This document shows, piece after piece, positions 55,715 through 64,000 of a DNA stretch of 64,000 bases. The stretch comes from Hysterangium stoloniferum (Eukaryota > Basidiomycota > Agaricomycetes > Hysterangiales > Hysterangiaceae), in the NCBI GenBank assembly GCA_015178975.1, contig WHVD01000025.1, positions 558,001-622,000 of the forward strand, written 5' to 3'. Within the stretch, counting starts at the first letter, position 1; each line of letters opens with the position of its first letter. The notes below the pieces were generated by a model that searched no databases, was not told where the DNA came from, and saw only the letters and a program-made list of their open reading frames with translations. The position numbers were made by a program, and so were the translations under genes.

Positions 55715-56046
55715 TGTGACACTTCGAGCTAAATTGTAATGGTAGTGGACTTGGGTTAGGGAGGACTTGGCATTGGGCTGTTGGGCCCATATGACCGGAG
55801 GTGTCTTAGAATACTATTGTGTTTGTTTCACAGGGTTTTTGACTTGTTGCCCGGGGCTCTACTACTATTATCATAAATAGGTAGATATCTTGTATGGTTA
55901 CGATAGTCTCTTTCAAATAGGAACCTAGTCCTACTCATTTCGTTCCCTTTTGCAAGAGCTCTCTGAGGTATTACGCTACATCTTCATAGCGGAACCCTTA
56001 CACTTTTTGAGTATTTTGATTCCTATTTAACATTCTTTATTAACAC
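55715..56046 (+). repeat. Gypsy G4 5' LTR (3' boundary approximate)
   Basis: Starts TGTGACACTTCGAGC. The 3' end is probably at one of the AACA sites near 56020-56046, before the gag start at 56122. It shares a run of blocks with the inverted copy at 51312-51617. Confidence 0.6.
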
Positions 56047-58862
56047 TACTAGTGGACTGATCACCCACTAGGTTTTTTTGCTACGAATACACCTGTAATT
56101 CAACATAAATACTTCCCTCAAGATGTCCGAAATCAATCAACCAATCACTCGACGAGGCACAGTCTGAAGTGCGATCCCCGTTTGGAGCAAGAGAGTTGCT
56201 CGACGACGGGCAGATGTTGACAAGGTCGATAATACGGCTCTTGATTCTGTAAGTCATACTTCTTCACCTATTCATGCCACGGGCCCGGAACCTCTTAGCT
56301 CTGCAATAGCAGGGAAGGGGGGGAGGATGGACTGTGATGCCGAGATGGAAGGGGTATTGCTATACACCTCTGATTCCTCGATGCCCACTCTAAGTGGAAG
56401 GGCTGGTAACCCTAAGGGTGATGTCTCGAGAAAAGAGTCAATATGTAATGAGGAGAAGACAACCCCTTTTCCTACTTACAATGAGTATTCGAGTACTCAG
56501 ATCTCCCTCCATAACTGGACTCAGCAGTATGGTCTTCTGCACCCTGAAGAGATTGCCTCTCCACAAAAGACTTTCCAAATGAAGCATCAATCCACGAAAC
56601 CTCTTCCACGAACGCAGTCACTGTACTTCCCAAAGTGGTTTGAGGTGGGGGGTGGCAGTAATGAAGACGAAAGCAGGCAGGAGGAAGCTGAGATAATGGT
56701 TCTGGAACACCGCTCAGCTCCAGAGTTTAGATGGGCAGATAGCTCCGATTCTGATGAGGACCCATTGGGGCCACTGCCCGGGTCATGGACCCTACCCGAC
56801 ACTGTGCATCCATGGGAGATTCAAGGGTCCAAAATTTCGGCAGCCAGACCTAAGCCATCAGTAAACCTAAATGCCATTGTCATTGAGGTACAAGATACCG
56901 AACCTCCATCCGAAGTATTGGAGCCTGTACACACCGAAGGAACAAGACCAGAAGGGTCATCGCTATCCACGAAGGGAAAGGCACGAATGGAGGGCGAGAA
57001 TATCCTGGGGGACCAGCATAAAGCAAATTCACACCCACACTCTACTGCCAAGAGTAAGAGGCAGAATAGCAAGTCTTCGAGGGGTCCACAGTCCAATAGG
57101 GTGACTAGCCGATATGCGAGAGAGTTTTCGCAAGTGCCTGAGGGTGGATACTTCGCCGTCGGAGGGCAAGGACAATTCGGACCACCCTCTGATTCGAGCA
57201 GTTCCTCCAGTAGCGATGGGTCAGAGGAATCATCAAGTAGCACTACAACTGAATGGTCAGCTAATAGGAGTGCAGACTCACCTAATTCTGGGTCGGAGTC
57301 AGAGGATGATATTGGAGGCCCATCGAAAGCAGGCCAGAAGAAGAATAGAAAGAAAAACTCACCCAGTTCTCAACGGATAAAATCTGAAAGACACAAGTGG
57401 TCCACAGCTGATGCCAAGTGGACTAAGAAACTTTTAGCGGGAGTCAAGACAAAGCAAGCTGTGGTATATATACACTGGCATGGCTGACCTTGACGTTCTG
57501 GAAGCCTTTGTATATGCCTATGATCTGTGGACAGAAATCAATGGGTTAGATCGGAAATGGGATGTGAAGTTAATAATTTACTTCTTGGATGGCAAGGCCA
57601 GCGCATTCTATATGAAACATGTGGCCTTGAGCCGGAAATGATGGACACTAAAAGCCGTTTATGACGGACTTTTTGATTATTGTTTTCCTGCAGATTATAA
57701 GCTGAGGTTGCGGAAATGATTGACCTCAGCCCGGCAGGGTGGAAATTGTTTCCGTGACTTTGCACGTGATGTGGAGAACAGCGCTACGCGTTTCCCTGAT
57801 ATGCAAGAGTGTCAGCTTAAACAAATTGTGTGGGATGGGGCGCACCACTATATCAAAGAAAAGTGGTTGGATAATGGTTTAAATCCAGACAATACCTCAT
57901 GGAAGCGACTCATCAAAACAGCAACACGATTTGAAGCTGCTCAGGAATTTCGTCAGGCAGAGAAAGGACGACAAGAGACCCCTTCGACGGGATCAACCCG
58001 ATCCTGGCCATGACAGAATGAGTGGGCTAAACAGACAGCGGGTCAGACTGACAGTATGCGAAATACTTTTCGTCCTACCACTTCCTCAGGGTCAGGTGTA
58101 ACGGGAACCGCGACGAAAGTGCAGCAGCAAAAACTCAGTCGAATGGAAATGAATCAGCTTCGGGCAGAGGGGAGGTGTTTCATGTGTAAGAAAGAAGGTC
58201 ATTAAGCCCGAAATTGCCCTCAGGGGAAGGTTGTGCCTGCTCCAAAATGGGGAAACCATGTATCAGCTGGGTCTGTGAGGGTGCAATGACTTGCCAAATT
58301 GGAAAAGAAGAAGGAGCAGGTTGACATACCTCTTTGAATGGCCTCCTTTGTAATGAGCACCGTGGAGATCCAGCAGGAATTTGATACTTTGCACGATCGC
58401 ATTTACGCTGCCTGGCTGCAGAAGTCAATTACCGAATTCTTCGGGCCAGACACAGCCATAGCTGAGGGACATAATCCGTTGACACGGTTTGAGGTTACCT
58501 ACTCACTTATGGCCTTTCTGGTGAAGGATAATGTCTTACCAGGAACTCTCCTGCAAATTGCAAAGAGAGATTGTAGGGAGCCTGGGTATCGAGTGGCCCA
58601 AAATATAGAAGATAACAAGCAATGGGCTGTGAAACGGCTCCATTCCCAAAGCCCTGACCGAGCTAAGGTTGCATCAATTATACAGCAGTGTTGCTGTGTG
58701 CACTTCTCGAATTCTGATTCAGTTGCAGCTGGAATACGACACACTGAACGTTTTCAGGTGGTGTTTGACCAGTTATACTGGACATACGAGATTATTGACT
58801 GCCTTCAACCCCAATTATACATGGCGATCAGCAAGTCAGCCCTTTTTCACGGCGACTGGGCC

Positions 58863-59336
58863 TGTGAGGAGTATGCTTTTACCACAGTATCATTGTGGTA
58901 AAACACTCCTTTTATTTCATTTATATTTTACATATTCTATTCATATTTTTCTATCTTTCATATTCTTCGAATATTGCATATTTCATTAGTTCGAAGCATT
59001 GTGTATACTTGTGGGTGCACTCAGCACCAATTAGAACTCAGACACACTTTAAACCAAGAACCACCACTCGTAAGACACAAACTAGGTCTACTACGAGCGG
59101 TGATCAGGGTAACATGTCAGCTACTACATAAGTAGCAATATCTGAACTACTGAACACTTCTGGCCTCGAACTGTAATAGTCGAGGCCTCCACTCAAACCA
59201 TCGCACTTGTTGACTCCTTTGTCATCTCGTGCTCTTTCTCTCACTTTCTCTGATATTGCACCGAATAGGTCAATATCCTTCCTTTCTACTCATTTCTTCG
59301 TATATAGAACGGTCAGAACTTCTGCCACTCTTCACA
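58863..59336 (+). repeat. Solo chromovirus-type LTR (family D, copy D3)
   Basis: 474 bp, TGTGAGGAGTATGC...CCACTCTTCACA, with perfect target duplication GGGCC (58858-58862 and 59337-59341). It shares the end and several blocks with the chromovirus LTRs (CTTGTGGGTGCAC, GAACTCAGACAC, GTATATAGAACGGTCAGAAC). A perfect 10-bp hairpin at 58877-58903 (TTTTACCACA/TGTGGTAAAA) lies where the chromovirus LTR has an unrelated-sequence hairpin. It is inserted in G4 between gag and pol. Confidence 0.9.
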
Positions 59337-59464
59337 GGGCCATTTCCCAAGTGGTTAGTACCGCTATAATCATGGAAGGATCAACAGAGTGAGAAGCGTT
59401 ACCTGAGGATGATGACTCACCAAATTTAGGGGAGCAGGCATCGGGACAACAGCTTCTGGGGGCT

Positions 59465-62400
59465 TTGAAGGAGTACTTCCTGCCAGAAGAAGCATTGCAG
59501 GAAGGCATTTCCCCTGATATGCGCTTTAGGGTTTACACAGAAGAAGAAGGACTCCGTATCTGGGATGAGGCCAATACTGATCTCCCATTATTTATGCCTT
59601 GGTCAGTTGTAAGGCTTAATGAAGACTTTGAAGATAAAATACAGGCAGTATATGAGGAACACATACCTGGGTTCTCCCGTGATATGCCCGCCTTTAGAAG
59701 ATACTGTCGAGATGCAATGTGCCAGTTGTTGGAGCTTCGCTTCCGCATATATTATACAACGAGTATCTGTCGAGATGTCTATGGTGTGGAAAGACGGCAG
59801 TTCCGAGTCCATTGTACCGCTGGACGATACGAGATTCACGATTGGGAGTTGGCCGTTAAGTACATAGTGACTCCAGACCACCTACAACGTGAGGAGTGGA
59901 GCATTCCTCAGATACTAGCTCGCCAGGCAACCACGGGGGATTCGTCCGAGGCTAGCATTTTTGTAAATGCTGTCCATATCCCTAAGGGAAAACCAGCTGA
60001 AAAAAAATATGATCAGTTGCACTATGGAGGTCTCAAAACAGTCGAGCGTACCTCAATGCAACCCAAGGATTTTACTCGCTGGTTGCCAAAACCAGTTGTC
60101 ATTGAAGCGCTCATCAATGGTCAACCAGTGAAGGCTCTGATCAATAGCGGGTCACTTGTGGCTTTTATGTCAACAGCCTTGGTGGATCAGCTTCAGGTCC
60201 TTAAGGAACCACTGGTGAAACCACTGACCCTTCAGTTGGCTGTACATGGATCACGGTCCAAGATCAACTTTTCCGCAATGGCTCAGTTTACCTACCAGGG
60301 TATAAGTTGTTCTCGCCGTTTTGACGTGGCTAACCTTGATTCCTATGACTTGATATTGGGAACTCCATTTATTTTTCAACACCAAGTTATGCTTGGGTTG
60401 AATCCGACACGAGTTAACATCGGGTCAAACCTACCACTTCCCCTCGAAGGGGACACAGTCACCTTTCTGCACTCTGCGGCAGCAGAAATCTTTGAGGATG
60501 AGTTGGAAAGGTTACGGGTGGACTTACGTGCTCAAGCAGCTGACCTTGATCCTGATACAGCATCAACGCGACTACCCCCATTGCGGGCAGTCAATCATAC
60601 TATCCCTCTGATAGACGAGGCGAAGGTTTACTCATGGCGACCATCCAAGTGCCCTGAAGCCATGTGTCAGCTGTGGCATGATAAGAAGAATGCCTACTTA
60701 CGAAATGGGTGGTGGAGAGTGGCGACAGGCACAAATGCATGTCCAATGCTAATTATTCCGCCAAAGGCTGATGGAGCCTTGCGAATACGCACGGTGGTTG
60801 ACAAGCGTCAGCAAAATGCTAATACATATAAATTAGCTACACCTTTGCCAGATATCGAGGCGATCCTGTGGAATGTGGTGCATTATAAATATTGTAGCCT
60901 CATTGATGGCAAAGATGCCTATGAGCAAATCCGAGTGGTACCTGAACACGTTTGCCGAACATTGTTCACCTCTCCTGATGGTACCATGGAAAGTTTGACA
61001 TTGCAGATTGGTGACTGTAATGGACCATCCACATACCAGACTCTGATGAACCACATTTTTGCGTCATACATCGGGGTGTTTATGGATGTATACCTCGATG
61101 ACATTGTGGTATATTCGGATTCCATTGAAGATCACGTCAAGCACCTCCAAGTCATTTTCAAGGTGCTCCGTCGAGAGAAATTATACCTAGCAGTTGACAA
61201 AATGCATTTGTTCACTTTGGAACTAAACATATTGGGGCATGTAATAAATGATAAAGGAGTAAAGATGGACCCACATAAGGTGAACACGGTAGCCAACTGG
61301 AAGGTTCCAACCAATAAGGCCCTCTTGGCTGGTTTTCTGGGGGCAGTTGGCTATCTGGCTAATAACTGCGAGGGCATTCGAATTCCGATGGCCAATCTTG
61401 CTGGGCTTACTGGTGTCAACAGGGTGTGGCGATGGGGAGCAATGGAACAACGTGTGTTTGATGATGTAAAGCGAATTGTTCAGCTTCATCAAGATCGATA
61501 TCGAATTGCTTTGGACTACTCACCGGGTCATTCAACTATCAACTTAGTTACAGATGCATGCTTGACAGGTGCCAGTGGTATCCTGAGTCGAGGCGCAGAT
61601 ATCAAAACGGCAGCTGTGGTGTCCTTCTGGTCTGGGAAGTTCACTTTGGCTCAACAGAACTATCCAGTGCATGAGCAGGAATTGTTGGCAATTGTCGAAT
61701 CCTTGAAGCGGTTTCGTCCTCAGTTACTGGGAGTTAAGTTTCAAGTGTGTACTGACCATAAAGGAATAGAGTATATCCTTACACAGAAGAACCTATCTCC
61801 AAGGCAGACACGTTGGCTGGACCTTTTGAACGAGTTTGACTTCGATATCCACTTTATTGCTGGAGAGTCAAATACGTTTGCCGATGCATTGTCGCGGATA
61901 TATAGTAATGAACCTTTGGGAATTGTCAGGGCAGAATCTGAGTATGTAACTGATGCTCCACTCCTGGATGATGAAGAGAAGGGAGCAAAGCCAGTCCCAA
62001 GGGTATGGGGGATAGGTGTGTCAACACCATTGTACACGGGGTCTACAGTACTGGTCGCCAATGAACCTTCAAGGAGGTTGAGTAGGTTGGCCACTCGTCC
62101 ACGTCCATCGTACGCAACCTTAGCTGGAATAGCATCACAAGGACAATGTGGCAGGAAGCCAGAAACACATACCGAGGGTCAGACCGGGGGAGGTTCCCCT
62201 GGTCATCCAGCAGAGAACCCACCACAGGAGATGGGGGCAGGTACACCTAGCAAAACCACAGAACTCAGCCTTTCTGCGGAGATTGCCACACCATCAACAA
62301 TGGAGGGTGGGAGGAGGCACCAGTCACAAGGGAGATCGTTTTCCGATTTTTCTCTAGCAAATATTATGTCAGAGCCTAATCCAGGGTTGGACATTCCTGA

Positions 62401-62863
62401 GGTATTTCGTGGAAGGTATGGTACTGACCGTTTCTTTTCAAAAATATTGGCTGCACCGCAGGAGTATAAAGGCTTCGAGTCACAAAATGGCCTTTTGTGT
62501 TTCAATATGGCAGGGAGCAAACTTCTTTGTATCCCTGATATTGCTGTGGGCAACCGACGGGTGCGGGAAATGTTGATTTCACATGCTCATTCGATTTTGG
62601 CTCATTTAGGAGCGCGGAAAACTGCCACATACTTGGGAGCAATGGTGTGGTGGCCATTGATGACAAAGGATGTTGAGGTGTTTTGCAGGTCATGTAGTGT
62701 GTGTGCTACATCCAAATCCGATACGCAGCGATCACAGGGACAACTCCGCACACTAGAAGTACCCTCACATCCATGGGAGGCCATTGGCATTGACTTTGTT
62801 GGTCCATTGCTGGTGTCAAAGAATCGCCTTGGGGAGTTCGACAGCATTTGTGTAATCATCGAC
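59465..62863 (+). mobile_element. Gypsy G4 pol block
   Basis: One long open stretch with gypsy domains in normal order. Protease-type loop with INGQPVKALINSGSLVAF (near 60113-60166). RT with PPKADGALRIRTVVDKRQ and YLDD at 61091-61102. RNase H with NLVTDACLTGASG and FTLAQQNYPVHEQELLAI. Integrase zinc finger (HAHSILAHLG, then CRSCSVCATSK) and the start of the core (WEAIGIDFVGPL). The integrase continues after the solo LTR with VSDRDSLFTS and HPQTDGATERVNRT. The long open frame suggests recent activity compared with G2, G3 and the copia elements. Confidence 0.88.
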
Positions 62864-63357
62864 TGTCACGAATCGAATTTTACTCAATAAAGTCGAATAA
62901 ACAATCAAAGAATATTCAACAATATCGAATAAAGATGCCTCATTTGATGAAGTATTAATTCGTCCTGTTGATAAAGCATGAGGCAAAGATAGGACACAGA
63001 GGCTCACGAATAAATAAGTCAAAGAAGGAAGGCTCGGAAAAAGTTCGACGATTATGTAATATAGTAATAATACAATATAATACAGGTTTTCTGACTGACT
63101 TCCTTCGTTCCTATCATTGCCCTTATATACTATATATCATTTACCTATGATGATAATATGATATCAAAGTGAAATCATCAATGACATCAACCTGAGACAA
63201 GTCAAAGATATTCGAGATTGTCGAAGATATTGTTGAAGAATAGTCGAATCAGAAGTTGAGTCGGAAGTTGAGTCGGAAAGTCGAAGGAATGTTGAAGAAA
63301 TGTCGAAGAAATATTAAATTGAATATTATCGAAATTTGAGCTTGTACGTTCGTGACA
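62864..63357 (-). repeat. Solo LTR S5 in the G4 integrase
   Basis: 494 bp with a perfect 9-bp inverted end (TGTCACGAA/TTCGTGACA) and perfect target duplication TCGAC (62859-62863 and 63358-63362). A TATA-like TATATAAGGGC on the minus strand (about 63118-63130) suggests minus orientation. The sequence is rich in GTCGAA/TTCGAC words, with a short repeated GTTGAGTCGGAA run near 63255-63280. Confidence 0.88.
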
Positions 63358-64000
63358 TCGACCATTTAACGTGTATGGTCTATCTGGTTCCCATGCAGAC
63401 CAACTATACTACTATTCACATGGCGGAAGTGATATTCGAACATGTTTATAAGTTGCATGGATTGCCAGTGAGGATTGTTAGTGACAGAGACTCACTGTTC
63501 ACAAGCATATTCTGGAGAGAGATGCATTGGCTGATGGGAGTAGAGTTGCGGATGTCATCGGCGTATCACCCTCAAACTGATGGAGCCACCGAACGAGTGA
63601 ATCGGACTATGACACAAATGTTGTGGCAGTGTGTAGCACCAAATCAGCGAGACTGGGTTTCAAAATTGCCCGCTATCGAGTTCGCAATGAATAACGCTAC
63701 ATCCAAAACTACAGGTTTTTCTCCTTTTTTCCTGAATTATGGTCGGATGCCTCGTCCAATGATCTGGGAGAAGAACATAACGTACCCTGGCGTCCAGGAT
63801 TTTGCAGAGCGAATGAAATTGGCGATTATGACAGCCCACGATGAAATCCTCATCGCTAGGGTGAAGCAGACAAGGCAGGCCAATCGACAAAGGCGGGCTG
63901 TTGATTTCAGAGTCAATGATCTCGTATATTTATCTACAAAGAACTTACGATTGCCGAAGCATTGCACATGAAAGCTAGTACCCAAGTATATTGGGCCATT

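Larger units (their letters stand above)
55715..64000 (+). mobile_element. Ty3/gypsy element G4, running off the right edge
   Basis: Younger plus-strand gypsy element. Parts: 5' LTR (55715 to about 56046); gag (start codon near 56122; Ser/Glu-rich part 56327-57487; capsid-like part to about 58010; zinc knuckle around 58174-58215 with CFMCKKEGH); an intermediate frame (58338-58860); pol (59465-62863) with protease, RT, RNase H and the integrase finger; integrase continued at 63358-63985. Two solo LTRs (58863-59336 and 62864-63357) are inserted. Gag has a handful of breaks, while pol reads open for 1141 codons. The 3' end lies outside the window. Confidence 0.88.

Overview
This window looks like a basidiomycete (Agaricomycete-type) fungal nuclear chromosome. 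The three recognisable host genes have many short introns (about 43-68 bp), two belong to multipass membrane protein families typical of Agaricomycetes, and most of the sequence is nested transposable elements: Ty1/copia, Ty3/gypsy (including a chromovirus) and Tc1/mariner.

Layout. 0-9.7 kb is an old repeat field. It holds a copia stub with its LTR, two head-to-head LTRs, a decayed copia (3593-7334), a chromovirus-type LTR fragment, copies of two unclassified dispersed repeats (here called E1 and R1), Tc1-type terminal repeats and an 11-bp minisatellite. 9.7-21.7 kb is a gene island. It carries an apparently intact five-exon gene for a 346-residue seven-helix membrane protein (10302-11578, minus), a DUF6533-type membrane protein gene or recent pseudogene (16382-18115, minus), possible exons of a further gene (about 18.7-19.5 kb) and a tRNA-headed SINE-like element (about 20.0 kb). 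21.8-48.5 kb is a deep nest. A minus-strand copia (21774-27515) carries two solo LTRs of one gypsy-like family in opposite orientation. A truncated Tc1 (27516-28235) follows. A minus-strand gypsy (28236-46770) has a whole 13.3-kb chromovirus (31384-44670, target duplication CTTAC) inserted in it, and that chromovirus hosts a Tc1 transposon and a probable 2-kb solo LTR. 48.5-51.6 kb is a second gypsy relic of the same family, split by two copia solo LTRs. 52.0-53.5 kb is an apparently intact seven-exon gene for a secreted nucleoside-hydrolase-like protein. 54.2-55.7 kb is repeats. 55.7 kb to the window end is a younger plus-strand gypsy with a 1141-codon pol reading frame, interrupted by two solo LTRs.

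Cross-cutting signals. (1) At least five copia LTR families share a hairpin, CCTCAGT...ACTGAGG, whose loop and inner stem vary with compensating changes. Its 3' arm runs straight into a splice-donor-like GAG|GTRNGY, and several LTRs hold two copies about 100 bp apart. (2) The two chromovirus LTRs are both 630 bp and differ at 16 sites, all transitions and 15 of them CG versus TG/CA, the signature of CpG methylation decay. (3) Three different Tc1 families have ends built as roughly 200-bp inverted-repeat modules resembling ready-made MITEs. (4) A chromovirus LTR family keeps a hairpin near its 5' edge although the stem sequence has changed. No CRISPR, rRNA, Polinton or prokaryotic-style operon was seen. 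All assignments come from reading the sequence; no database search was run.
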